Positions 1-11,685 of a stretch of DNA of 64,000 nt are shown piece after piece (the first letter of the stretch is position 1; each line of letters opens with the position of its first letter). Source of the DNA: Scleromitrula shiraiana (Eukaryota > Ascomycota > Leotiomycetes > Helotiales > Sclerotiniaceae); NCBI GenBank assembly GCA_028455995.1, contig JABELC010000013.1, forward strand, positions 806,001-870,000, given 5' to 3'. Made by a program: the position numbers and the translations under genes. Below the pieces are notes generated by a model. It worked only from the letters and a program-made list of their open reading frames with translations. It was not told the origin of the DNA and made no database searches.

Positions 1-1896
1 ATCGCAAGTGCTTTGATTCGGGGCGATGCAATATGAATTTACAGCCTCCCTTCGGAAGATGCGATTCATCTGCTCGAGGTTTCTTACGACGTGGTGGCGA
101 GGACATACTTCCAGGTTTACAAGTCCTGAGAAGACTGTTTGGTACAAAAAGAAAGTGACTATCGAGACTAGAGAACACCTCAAATATCAAGGTGTCTAGG
201 CGTTGAGCAAACAGACAAAATGTCGTTCATACCGAGTTCGTCTCAGAGTTCTTTTCTAGGTTTTAAGCAAGTTTAATAAATGCGTGGAATACCTTTAAGT
301 TCAGAACTGTATGTGAAAAAAGCGTATGACGAACCTCAAATTTGGGCGAGATGTGTAATTCATGACGTGCGGAGGTTCTTGAGTTATATTTAATTAATTT
401 GCAAGTTGGTTATCAGTAATCAGGCTGGTAAAAGCAAAGGGTGTGCAGGGTTGTAGAGATAAGCAAGCAATCTAGCCCTTAGGGTTGCACAAGCAAACGT
501 GGGTGAAACGACATGGACTTCCGATTCAGAGGGACGGCTAGTAGAATATTAGAAAGGGGTAAGTGGACTTATGTCATCCAAACCCCACGTCCGAACTTAG
601 AATTGAGCTACAGTTACATACGACGAAAGCGTGTACAAGTCCTTGTGTCTAGGTTGATAAGTACTCCCCGTGGACAGCGGCCAAACGGTTCGTCCCGCGA
701 TGCTAAGCTTGTCTTCTTAAGGCATCGTTTGGCTCTTTTCTTGTCCAGGTGTACCCTAAAGTCAACATTTACTGGCTACACCACATATTCAACCCGAGAT
801 AGGTTCTTATCAAGACTCAAGGATGTGACGCCGGTGGCATATGGAATCCCTGCATGTGCAGTGATGATGCCGACTTCGGGAAGCATCCAATTTCACCATA
901 AATCGCTCCGACTTCCCGAAATATAATCATATTATGACAGATCTGGAACGATTTACCGCAATTTTAATTCCCTATGTGAGAATTGAAAGACAAGTTGGCT
1001 TTTCCTTTATCGAATGGTTTAATGACTGCGCAAAGTATCTCGCGGATTATGCAACGAAGCCACAATACAAATCTATCCTGCGACAGAAGCGTGGGGGACG
1101 TACCATGCAGCGGCTTCCCCCGAGGCTCCGATATTGAGAGACATTTCATCCTTTGCGTGGCACTGAAAAATATCTCTCAAGTCGTTAGCGTCATCAACAT
1201 TTGGTGTCGCACGATGTTATAACCATGTTTAACAACATATCAAATCAAATACCAGATTTTCAAATTTTATGGTCATCGATGAAACTTTGAACGAGGTTTA
1301 CGCCCACTTTTATATTGTTATTCGAGCTCGTTGACCATAAGCACAGAATTCCAGGTGACTGTACAAAATTACTATCATGGTCAACAAGCTCCAGAACTAT
1401 GCACATATATGATACGTCTTGGTCACGTATCTACACTGATACCTTACAAGAGTCAAACCCCCACGATTAATTCTTCCCATTTCAATTCTTTAAGTTAACA
1501 AGCTCTTGAAAGATAATCAAATTACAAGTTGGCGTCGTTACTTAACTCTCTAATTGAACCACACATGATCAAATATTCCCCAACTTACTGTGTCGGCTAC
1601 AGACTGTATGTTACCTTGACAGTATTTGACTATTCACGCACGGTCCCTCTCGCATACACACTCTTGAAGATTTGAACATACGCATTATTATTCGCATATT
1701 AAGAATAGATGCAAAACATGGTATTCTGAGCGTTCATTGGCGAAAGATTGAATGCGGGGTAGAGCCTACGGGCGGCAAAGGTAGTTCCTGGATCTTCTCT
1801 TCAATATCTTCCTCTATTGTTGGTCAAATTAGTGCTAGTTTGAGGCTACAATCAACAGTATCACCGTCCCTATACTTATCTTTTCCTTAGCATAAG
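1..1896. other. Intergenic, no gene recognised
   Basis: Several short open frames occur here, for example about 137 codons from 513. None shows a family signature, a convincing intron structure or a protein-like composition. I see no repeat structure and no copy of the TTTTGTTGCATATCT word found elsewhere. The stretch next to 1896 probably includes the promoter of the gene that starts at 1897. Confidence 0.5.
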
Positions 1897-2890
1897 ATGG
1901 CTGATATTAATGGCCTAGTATCTAAGCTACTCAGTATCTACACTTGCAGCATAAAGTCGCTCAAGAGCCGTCGGAAAAAGCATCGGAGGATCTCCCATTC
2001 CTCCGATGACAACCTTGAAGAACTTCTCCTTAGTTCACTGCGCCATTCAAGATCAGATATCCTACATGCATACAAACAAGACGTAGAAAAGGTTGGCCCG
2101 GAATTTTCTCGTGGCGATGGTAAGAACTATTCTCGGATAGCCATAACTGTCTATATATCCTTATATGGTAACAGCAAAATCACGCTCATCCTTGTCCACC
2201 ATTTTATCACGTCTGAATCGCCTCTTCACAGCCGCAACAGAGTCGTTCTTACAAGGCAATGTCAAAACATCAGATCGGGAAAAGCTCATAAAAGCGTGCA
2301 ACGCATCACGTGCAGATGCCATCCATACTTTCGATGAGCTTTCGCACAGACTCTCACAGTCTTCTTCATCTCTACCTGGTCATGGTAGTCGTCAAAATCG
2401 TAGCGCAAGACGACAGGGGCATAGCTCCATTTCGAGCACCAAGTATACTGCTCGTGGACCTGCAACGAAGGAAGGGTGGATAAGACCGAAAAAGAGTAAA
2501 AGAAGTTTCCGAGCATCAAAACAACAAAGCCAAGTAGAATCCCCTACACACAAGCCCAGAAAAGAACAGCATCCAGCCGTACAATCTACAGAAACAATTC
2601 AGAAGCGCGACTCTATCTTCAAACCGCGAATAGAAGATAGAAAGTCCGGTATATCCTTTGCAACTGATAGCACGAAACTGTCAGTACCCTAAGTTGATAT
2701 TCTTATGTTCTTCATTCTAATCATTACATCTAGTGGTGAGATACCTCGATATAGAGTAGCTAGACTTCTGGCTGCAGCTGGTTACGAGAGTCCTCAATAT
2801 CCTGAACCTACAGTCGTGTATCCACTGAATCCATATAAGCAAGAGCAGAAGCCACGTTCTAGACTTGGGAAGTTGTTCAAGAGGAGATGA
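1897..2890 (+). CDS. Small basic fungal protein, three exons (hypothetical)
   Basis: Proposed exons are 1897-2119, 2175-2679 and 2734-2890. They sum to 885 nt (294 aa plus stop). Introns are 55 and 54 nt with donors GTAAGA and GTCAGT and acceptors ACAG and CTAG, and the phases agree at both joins. The first 130 residues are mainly helical and charged, with the pattern EKVGPEFSRGDAKSRSSL followed by NRLF and by a segment ending in LSHRLSQSSSS. From memory this resembles a short helical domain found in small ascomycete proteins and at the N-terminus of some fungal STAND proteins, but I cannot name a Pfam family. The second half is Ser/Lys/Arg-rich and probably disordered. The C-terminus ends KLFKRR. 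No signal peptide or membrane segment is visible. Function is unknown. The second donor is the weakest part of the model. Confidence 0.6.
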
Positions 2891-3624
2891 TGTGACGTAT
2901 TGACTAATATCATGAGGAATTTGGGGGCTGCCGTTTTTCTCTATGGGTGTTCACTCCTCAAGTGATGGATACAATTCTCTACCGACAATACCTGAGTGTC
3001 AGGATTGGAGCTTGCGCTGTTATTATATATTGCTGTTGTCAAGCTCATGTCATTACTATTAATAAATTTTAGTATATTACTATTGCTGTCGTCGGATTCA
3101 TTCCCATTGGGATCGATGACTGCATGCTAAGATTTATAACATCTGGCATTTTGAAGTATATACCAGGAAATGATTGATAGCAATACTTATCTCTGATTTG
3201 TGACATTCATGATTAGTCGCGATTCATCTCATAGCTACGAAAGATTGGACTTCGAAAAACACAACAAAAAGCCACAACCTTTTATACTACTAGAGGAGAT
3301 GTCATCCATCGAGTCACTAGCGTGACCCATCAATATTAAATATTTGCAATGAAAGTGAATTGTTTACAGACGAATTATTCCACTCACTTTGTGCCGTGAA
3401 TTGTTCTTGAAAATCTCCCAATCCCATCTTGTTGCTTCTTGAACTGAGGTATCCTACCAGATATCGATAACAATTCACAGATAGCTTTCCTTACAAGCAA
3501 AGATGAAAAGTGACTGAGTCTTGTTACCGATTTTGTCAAACGAAATATTCCGGCCATAGAAGCAAGTGCAAGATTCGAATGGAGGAGAAAGTTGGAGGAA
3601 AATGGCGGCGAATCGCCTAGCACA
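2891..3624. other. Intergenic, possibly missing 5' exons of the next gene
   Basis: No gene could be assigned. The downstream frame stays open upstream of 3625 as far as about 3514, so an unrecognised exon of the membrane protein may lie here. No clear start codon with a matching donor was found. Confidence 0.4.
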
Positions 3625-4254
3625 ATGGACTTTAGTGCCAAAAAGGCACTACCTGCTCAAAGGATAAATAATTTCAATCTTTGTCATGCTGTTGATTTAA
3701 ATGAAACTTTCGGTCGAGCGTCTGTTTTATTGGCACTCACCATAGCTTTAGCGGCATACGGGTCTGTCCATCGAGTAGGCCTCCAATATGTCTTCCCAAC
3801 TGAAACCGAAAGAACCATCTGGAAGATATTGTGTTACATACTCCTTGGGTTTGCAGCAGTAATGGCTATTACTTTCTGTTTATCAGTATGCGTTCCTGCC
3901 TTTACTTGTGCTACCAAACGGGATTCTGAGCAGCTGGATATCATCAGAGTGTTCAAGTCCATTCCTAATATCTCTGCGAAAATCATTACGCGTACCATTC
4001 TATGCCCATTCTATCTACTTTCAGACTACTTAGCATACGAATGGTGCGAGATCTTGGTGGATGATTTCTGGCGGCTCGTAAAGGCACTTCTGATGGGCTT
4101 GCCTATACTGGGCTACGTTCTGGCTCGTCTCTATATAGTCGTTGAGTCATTTGTCTCCTTACGCCATGTACCCGTCTGGGTCTACGAGACACCCGAGCTC
4201 AATATTATGGGCAATTTATCTCATCTACAAACGGGTTATATTCTTGATTACTAA
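3625..4254 (+). CDS. Fungal multi-pass membrane protein, probably partial at the N-terminus
   Basis: From the first in-frame ATG the frame encodes 209 aa. Hydrophobic segments are near residues 33-52 (ASVLLALTIALAAYG), 72-97 (ILCYILLGFAAVMAITF) and about 158-180 (LMGLPILGYVLARLYIVVES). The C-terminal RLYIVVESFVSLRHVPVWVY followed by a short tail is, from memory, the conserved end of a large family of uncharacterised ascomycete membrane proteins. Those usually carry a longer N-terminal region. The open frame continues upstream without an ATG to about 3514, so either 5' exons are missing from this model or this is a truncated copy. There is no intron in the coding part. Function is unknown and I would not assign transport or enzymatic activity. 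Confidence 0.5.
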   Translation: MDFSAKKALPAQRINNFNLCHAVDLNETFGRASVLLALTIALAAYGSVHRVGLQYVFPTETERTIWKILCYILLGFAAVMAITFCLSVCVPAFTCATKRDSEQLDIIRVFKSIPNISAKIITRTILCPFYLLSDYLAYEWCEILVDDFWRLVKALLMGLPILGYVLARLYIVVESFVSLRHVPVWVYETPELNIMGNLSHLQTGYILDY

Positions 4255-6999
4255 AGATTTGGAGAGGAAATGGGTATTGTTTATGATTTGGAATGGCATT
4301 TGATACGGAGGTTCTATTATAATGTAACCAAGCTAGATTTCATCATTCAATTATGATGATGGCCTGATGCCTTTATCACACTTTTACCTCCTTTTCATGC
4401 TCTCATGTGCCGATTTAAGTTCAAGTCGAATTATCAAGACAGTAAGATTTCTTTCTAAACAAGAGAACGGTGAATAAATCTCATATGACCCGGAGTCTTA
4501 TTCTTCAACTGCATCCATGACATTAGTACGTAGTCCAATATCAACGACCATGAGAATTAGGACTATAGGATATACTCAATCTGCAATTAGACGCAAGATC
4601 CTGTAGTGGGTTAACTCTATCAAGTGTATTTACTCGTTTATTAGCTTGATGCAACATTCACCTACTAGCACTCTCTATCCATATTGATCCTACCCAAGTT
4701 TCCACACCAGCATATTCGCCGACTCGGAAATGTTCACTCCTATTTCCATGCACCTTTTGATGCTCAGATAGCTTCGTGAATCTTGAACTGAGGACTAAGG
4801 GTTTTCGTGTGCACGGTAATGGTACGAGCCGAGCAGCTCCTTTATGTATATATAGTTCACTAGGTTCCAAGTCCAAGACTAGCAATCAAAAACATCGTAG
4901 AGTTATTAGTTGCAAAATACTCCGAATACTACAGCAGCTGGTAAATCTCGGATCAATGGTACAGGAACAATATTCGTGAATCGTCTAGCGCACACGTGTT
5001 ATTGCGATTAAATATTTCCCGCTGTCAATGGCTGCTACTTTTGCCTCCTTTACTACTGTTGCTGTTATTGGCATGTATATATCGACCGGATTCTTGATAT
5101 ATTACTGTCGTTGACCACGGTTTCTCCAAACACATAGCGCTATTCTCACATCCAACATTCCCAATGTTTATCATGCAACATATCGATTGATTTGATATTC
5201 TAGTATGTCGAAACTAAAATGGACTACACAAGACATGCTAGAAATTACTATCGTCCAAGTTTGATCATTGTAATTCTGCATATTGTCGTTATTTTCCCAT
5301 CCATATTCATTGCTATCAATATCCAGTACAAATTGCTGTTATACATTCCTTGAATCTTACTGCCATTGAATTGTTATTAACATTGCCGAAGCTGTAGTTG
5401 AATCACAGAATAAACCCTCTGTTGAAGCTTAGATTCGTCACTCTGTAACAGAACCCCGGGGCCATCATCTTTGCCTTTCCGCACTCACTGATCTCGCATC
5501 TTCAGAGAAAACTGCATCTTGATTGAATTCGACATCTTTTTTTGAAGAAGAAACTTGTACGACTTTATAGTGGCAAGGTCTCTCTGGCTCCTAAATATGC
5601 TACCCTATCAGACCTAGCTCTTGGGTTTTTCCTTTGGTCTTCTTTTCTTGTTTCCAGAGGGCTCTGTCAGATCTTAGTTTACCCGAATGAAGCAAGATAT
5701 CTCGCGAGTATTATGACTACAACATCGGAATTGTACTGGAAGTTTGTCAAAGAAGAAAAATTGAAGGAGAAATTGCTTAAAAACGAGGAGAAGTTTATTT
5801 TGGGAGTGCTCATTGGCGCCCCGCGGATCGCTCCGCGGTGGTTAGTGGCGGAGCGGGAGGGTAGGAAGAGGAGTTTGAGATGTAATCTACAGATAATCGC
5901 AGATTCTTGGATAATCCGTGGTTTTCCGGATTTTGGATTATAGGTTTTCTTCGATCAATCCGTGCAGACCTGTGGACTGAAAAGGAAAGTATAATAAATA
6001 CAATCAAATGTTCATTTCAGTCTTCTATGTTTTAGAATATTTGATGCCTAAATTCTGTTCGGCCATTTATTAATTTTTAAATTTCGACTTCATGCTAGAT
6101 ATTGATTGAGTTGAAATTTGACTGCCTCAGCTCCTTTCTAAGCGATTGTACATCCATCCCATCTTTTTCACCATTCTCGCCAACACTAGTATTGTTGACC
6201 ATTTGACTGTGGTGCTGAAGAAATCAAACAAATATACTTCTAACTCTCTCCACTAGTCCTTGTCCATCTGAGTGTCACTTTTGAAACTTACAATATAATC
6301 TATATTTAGTTTCGTTGAAGCCTAGATATCATATACACAAAGAGAAGGGATTCCTAATAATTCAACTTTGTCATCATCATTGGCATTTAATGCAACTTCG
6401 CTCCCCCACGAGTTCTTTCCGCACGGTTATCTGTCAAAAACTAGTCCGGGACTAGCTAAGAAGACTGAATCCCTATTAATAAACCTCCTAGGTAAGAATA
6501 CATACTCAAAGCTTTATGGGAGAATCTGATATATAGGAATAAGAATAAGAATAAGAATAAGAATATGCGGGTATGAAATCACCAAAACCAAAGAACGTTC
6601 AACATCTCGGTTCGGGGGATAGCCACACCCGCAATAGTCAGCGATGTCTAGCCTCAGCCCTAGCTTGGCTAGAACATCCAAGCCTCAAGTCCGCATCGTT
6701 CTGCCAGAACTAAAGTTTGATAGATCGATCCACTGTATTGATCCCGGATCGCCAATCAGGAAATCATTGGCTTTACGCGATAAGAGAATAGGGGAATTCT
6801 CCGTGAACCCTTATTTTAAGATTCCCGGATCACGGTTCTTGAGAGTACCGAGATCTATTTAGTTTCCAAAATTTGTAATTAACATCTTTAGTGCATGGCA
6901 AGCAATACATCTATGCATATGTAAATACTATGGGGCCCCTGTTGTTCATAATCTGGAGTAATTATTTTACAATTCTGATACCTTGTAATATCTTCAAAA
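4255..6999. other. Intergenic; weak ORF near 5.5-5.9 kb and simple repeats
   Basis: No supported gene. A 133-codon open stretch at 5542-5943 has no family signature and starts without ATG. A GC-rich perfect hairpin CCGCGGA-TCGC-TCCGCGG lies at 5821-5838 in otherwise AT-rich DNA, and ATAATCC/GGATTAT inverted copies lie near 5911-5941. A short AAGAAT hexamer run is at about 6537-6565. Confidence 0.4.
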
Positions 7000-8160
7000 A
7001 TGCCTCTCCTTTCGGGTAATAATGCAGCTCCACCATTTACTGAGAAAACCCTTCCAGATCAAACAGGGAAGGTAAAATTAATCCTTTTATTGTAGTATCT
7101 GTCTCTTTCATCGGTCAATTAACAACACTCAGGTCTTTGTAGTCACAGGCGGCAATGCCGGTATAGGTGCCGAACTCGTAACTATTCTCTACTCCCGCAA
7201 CGCAACCATCTACATCGCTGCGCGATCCTCCGAGAAATCCACAACACTCATATCAAAAATTCGGTCTCTCCACCCTCAATCAAAGGGGGCTCTCCACTAT
7301 TTATTCCTCGATCTAAGCGACTTGGCCACGATTAAGCAATCAGCTCAAGAATTTCTATCCAAGGAGAGTAGACTAGATGTCCTGTGGAATAACGCAGGAG
7401 TTATGATACCCCCAAAAGGGAGTACCACCAAACAAGGCTATGAGCTACAATTGGGAACGAATTGTCTAGGACCATTTTTGTTCACGAGATTGTTAAAGCC
7501 AGTGTTATGCGAGACAGTGAAAGCAGGAGCGACACCAAGAGTAGTGTGGTTAAGTAGTAGTGCGGCGGAAAGATTCTCGCCAAAAGGAGGTGTGGCAATG
7601 GAGAATTTAGATTACAAAAAGGATGAGGGGGATTGGTACAAGTATGGAGTTAGTAAGGCGGGAAATATTTTGTATGGGACGGAGATGGCGAGGAGGTGGG
7701 GAGGAACCGGGGTTGTGAGTGTAGTAAGTGAACTTTGGAATGATCAGTGTTTTTGGGCGCAGCAAAAAGGGAGAGGACTAACAGGTAACGTTACAGTCTC
7801 TTGATCCAGGAAATCTGAAGACGGATCTATATCAACATATCGGTGGTATTATGCGATTCATGGCATCGTTATTGGCCCTTCATGATCCCATTTATGGTGC
7901 ATATACGGAGTTATATGCTGGACTGTCGACAGATATTGATACCAAGCAAAATGGTACTTTCAGTGAGTACTTGTTTATTCATTTACCTGTTTCTCGATGA
8001 ATTCATTGAAGTCATGAATTCAATTCTAAAGTTTTTGATAGTTCAACCATGGGGCAAAATTGGGAAGATGCGGAAAGATATCGAGGAATCCACGATCCCT
8101 GGTGGTATTGCGGAAAAGTTTTGGGATTGGTCGGAGGAGCAGGTTGCGAAATATTTGTAG
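7000..8160 (+). CDS. Short-chain dehydrogenase/reductase, retinol-dehydrogenase-like
   Basis: Exons 7000-7071, 7133-7723, 7797-7962 and 8042-8160 give 948 nt, 315 aa, a normal length for this class. Introns are 61, 73 and 79 nt with standard donors, and all phases match. The NAD(P)-binding motif TGGNAGIG is at residues 29-36, NNAG at 110-113, the catalytic serine region WLSSS near 163-167, and the active-site YGVSK (YxxxK) at 195-199. After the third intron the C-terminus reads PWGKIGKMRKDI and EEFW-like WDWSEEQVAKYL, typical of fungal members. It is an NAD(P)H-dependent oxidoreductase of the classical SDR superfamily; the substrate cannot be read from sequence. It is probably cytosolic or membrane-associated, with no clear signal peptide. 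It stands alone with no obvious metabolic cluster around it. The GTGAGTAC and GTAAGTGA donors explain why the frame appears broken on genomic DNA. Confidence 0.88.
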
Positions 8161-8697
8161 GGTTTTCTCTTGGTATTTTTTTATTATATTTTTTATTTTC
8201 TATTTTTTATTTTTTATTTTTATTTTTTAGAAAACGGGCTATGGTGAAATAGAGGGATATGAATTTGTATTGCTAGAATATATACTCTAAGTTAGGATTC
8301 TTTAATCATAATATTTAAAATGAAATTTCCTTACACTCAGGCTGGCAGGTTTTGAAGATAAAGGTGAAGGTAAAGGTATGAGTAGAGATGAAAGGTGAAG
8401 TGAAAATATCATTGCCATGGTTGACTCTCTATCAAATACCTTTGAAGAATCTGATCTGTATCTTTCTCAATTTTTCTCAATTTTTCTCAATTAACCATTA
8501 TCATCGTCTTCAATCATAATTAATTGTATTTACTGTATTCCAGCACGTATCCCAATACATATATATGTGTGTGTGTTTTCACGCGTTATCCTAGATATTG
8601 AATATGTCGTCAAGAAGGGAATGGCCGCCCTGCTGGAACAACTTTGCCTTGGGCTTGGCCCACCCCTCAAGAAGCTCAACTCCCGCATGGAATATTC

Positions 8698-9243
8698 CCC
8701 GAGCACGACATGGATCGAAAATACACCGAATTCTTTAGACGACAACCCTCAGTTCGGACTGTAAGTATGTTGATTCGAGGGATTGATGCGGCCAGTATTA
8801 ATCTAGGATCTTGTTTCTTTGATTGTTTAATACTGAATTAGATAATGCAGTACTCTTAATATTCAATATTAAATCAGGCAATACAAAATTCTTGTTGCTC
8901 ATTTATAGCACAAGAATTTGACGATTCTGTCTGGCAACTTTCTTCAATACTCAAAGCGCGGTTGAACAATCAAAACTTTATATTGTCTAATCCGATTTCA
9001 AACAACCAAAGCATTTGAATATCTGACTCCAACTCACTAAATAAACACACCAGATTATCTGATTCAGAATTAGACAATCAAAACATACAAATTCAAGTCT
9101 GTCTAACAAATTAGCACTTTCTATAGTCTCATCCCTGAATACGAAATGGACCGGACATACACCGAGCTTTTCAGACGACAACCTAAAGGTCGAACTATTA
9201 TCATGCAAGTTAATTCGAGGGATCGATGGGGCCACCATCGATG
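8698..9243 (+). pseudogene. Duplicated coding-like segment (two copies), gene remnant or unrecognised exons
   Basis: Two segments about 435 bp apart (8698-8800 and 9134-9243) encode nearly the same peptide in the same orientation: PEHDMDRKYTEFFRRQP and PEYEMDRTYTELFRRQP, each followed by RT. Many differences are third-position silent changes (GAT/GAC, CGA/CGG, GAA/GAG, TTT/TTC, CCC/CCT, CGG/CGA), which is what coding constraint leaves. The first copy continues straight into GTAAGTATG, a good donor. Upstream of it the frame reads ALPWAWPTPQE-like sequence. I do not recognise the protein and found no complete gene model around either copy, so these may be exons of an unresolved gene or remnants of a tandem duplication. 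Confidence 0.4.
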
Positions 9244-10107
9244 CAGGTTTTTATTTTCTTCTACGAGCGTTATTTCCTGAGCTCAACATTATCTTAGGAT
9301 TTACACGCGAAGAGATGTTTGTGCGACATCGACTTTGATATCCCCAAACGTGATTCTAACTTGACGAACGGATCCATTTGATGGCCTCTTATATATGTTT
9401 ATCACTCTGCGACGCCTTGCAGACGGTCTGATTTAGTATGGCGCAGACTGAATAATACCGAACTATCGAATATTTGTATTGTCTGAATTCCTGCTAGGTA
9501 ATCAACATGTTATGTTGACTGTCTGGAAGTCGGAGAATCAATGCAAGATGTGCTCTATGCCAGTGAGTGAATTGACGTATGCTATGGTGGGATATATATA
9601 TTTGTAACTCGAGGTTGGATTGTCAGTATGATAGACTATAATTAATTCAATGAAGACGAGAAGTTGAGATTTCCCAGGATGGCACGTAGCAGCTTCCTAA
9701 CATCCATTAGACCCGTAAGGAAGTTCAGGTCGCATTTAATACGATATATTCAGATTGAGACATGGTAGTGATGGTGACAATCTCAATGAACGACAGTGAT
9801 AATTACCATAGCAGTGGACTTCATAATAATTACCATGGTTTGAGAATTTTTTACCATTACTACGCGAGTGTACGTCTTGAAGTGAACTTTCCTGCAGCCA
9901 TGTTGACTTGATTTGTTAATCATGAGCCTCAAATTTTTGATCATGTGAAGCATACACTTATATTTATACTTCTACGTCTGGATCTCAACAAGTAGAGATG
10001 ATGAATCACTAGCAGTGGCAGCTGAGGTGGCGAATCATAGGTTGAGATATATAGTTGATGCTCATGAGTGAATGATTCACTGATAGTCCGGCATCAGGCG
10101 TGAAAAC
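9244..10107. other. Intergenic, nothing recognised
   Basis: AT-rich sequence with no supported ORF. A few local repeats such as ATAATTACCAT occur near 9800-9840. It borders the repeat field that starts at about 10.1 kb. Confidence 0.4.
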
Positions 10108-10221
10108 TACTTGTTGCATATCTAAAAGAGCAGCGTATACTTTTAATCGGCACTTGAATGTCCACCTGTATACATACCTAGGTGCCGCTCCGTAAACAAG
10201 CCAGAAAAACGGCAGTTATTT

Positions 10222-10675
10222 AGATATGCAACAAAAATAAAGTTCAATATCCAATAGTGAATATATTCGATATCAATGTCAGATTATAAGTAGTGAATGG
10301 ATTTTCAAGCTTTTCGTTGCATGTCTAAAAGAACTCCGTAACTCACAACATGTAAGAGAAACGTATATTAATCAATATTTACTGGTCTGGCCACTAGTCC
10401 TCGCTCCGTAAACAACAAGCCAGAGAAACGGCAGTTATTTAGATATGCAACAAAAATGGAGTTCAATATCTAATAGTGAATATATTCGATATTTATGTTA
10501 GATTGTAAGTAGTAAATGGATTTTCAAGTTTTTTGTTGCATATCTAAAAGAACTCCGTAACTTACAACATGTAAAGGGAACGTACGTGTATTAATCAATA
10601 TTTATTGATCTGGCTACTAGTCGTTGCTCCGTAAATGTGCCAGAAAAACGGCAGTTTTTTAGATATGCAACAAAT
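10222..10675. repeat. About 220-bp tandem repeat inside field I
   Basis: The block from AGATATGCAACAAAAA through a GTTCAATATC segment, GTGAATATATTCGATAT and GGATTTTCAAG, then the plus-strand word, CTCCGTAAC, and CAGAGAAACGGCAGTTATTT recurs with a period of 219-220 bp (word positions 10222, 10441, 10661). A partial older copy precedes it at about 10108-10221. Units differ by scattered substitutions and small indels. Confidence 0.75.
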
Positions 10676-11463
10676 CTAAAAATTTATCAGTGAATACTCA
10701 GGAAGTGAATATCTGCAATCACTTAGGGTTAAGTGAATTAGATATCTAGATATCTCGTTGCATATCTGGGACACTTTCAGCGTTGAACAATACAGATTCT
10801 GGGCCTCCAGCCGTAACCAGAAAGACGGAAGTGAAAAATTGTAGTTGTTAGGTATGCAATAAACGTGGATAGTCATGGTCCAATGATGAATAAATATCCT
10901 GTATATGGCTTACTCACCAGGTAGACACTTCCATCTGAAAATTTTGAAATATATCGTATCACTACTCACGCGGCGGAAAATATCAGACATGCAACAATAA
11001 GAGAAGTCTATAAGTGAATATCTTCAACCGACTTCAGATGCTATAGTGAATACATGGTGTAAATATCCTGCCGCATATTTGGGGCACGGAACGACGTCGG
11101 GGTTCTTCTGACGCCGAGTCAACTCAAATGTATTGCTGCGCTCTATCGAAGTGTTCTTTTGACATCTACTGGGATTGGCTCAATACCTCGAGGAATTTAT
11201 CGCTGGAGAGAAAAGAAAACTAACCACAATAGCTACTAGTAAATGACTATCAGATATGCAACGAAACCAAACATAACCTCGACGATTCATCAGTAAACAC
11301 ACATATATAAATCTCATCCCAAACATCCCAAACATCCCACACCCAAGAAGCCACGACCAAACCCAACAAATCAAGCTCAACTCATCCAAACACCTCGTGA
11401 CATTCCTCATCCGAGTCCCATCTAACAAGAGTCGGAAAATTCTTAATACTACTTTTTGCTACT

Positions 11464-11685
11464 AGTAATCTCATCCTCAGACCCTTCTATAGTCGGTCAA
11501 TTAACATATTATAATATATTCGAGGTCAGAGTAATTTTGTATTACGTAAAGTAAATCCTTGTTTTTTTTTTTGAACCAATAGACGAAGGGGGCAGGTTAA
11601 TCCGCTCAGGTAAAAAAGTAAATATTATTATTGGTCAAAATCTTTTTAAGTGGGGTTGAGAGACGGGTCTGAGGATGAGATAACT
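11464..11685. mobile_element. MITE-like element with 21-bp terminal inverted repeats
   Basis: The left end 11464-11484 (starting AGTAATCTCATCC) and the right end 11665-11685 (ending GGATGAGATAACT) are inverted copies matching at 20 of 21 positions. The element is 222 bp, AT-rich, contains a T10-11 run near 11562 and has no ORF. Its right end abuts a TTTTTGTTGCATATCT word directly. I could not define a target-site duplication. The size, inverted ends and lack of coding capacity fit a non-autonomous DNA transposon. Confidence 0.55.

Noticed and set aside
513..1222. Overlapping open frames of 60-137 codons
   Set aside because: No family signature, no splice structure that joins them, and similar frames occur on the other strand.
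5542..5943. 133-codon open stretch with a Lys/Glu-rich segment
   Set aside because: It does not start with ATG, no homology is recognised and no flanking exons were found; it could be chance.
6644..6862. 72-codon ATG frame after an AAGAAT repeat
   Set aside because: Short, no domain, ordinary background composition.
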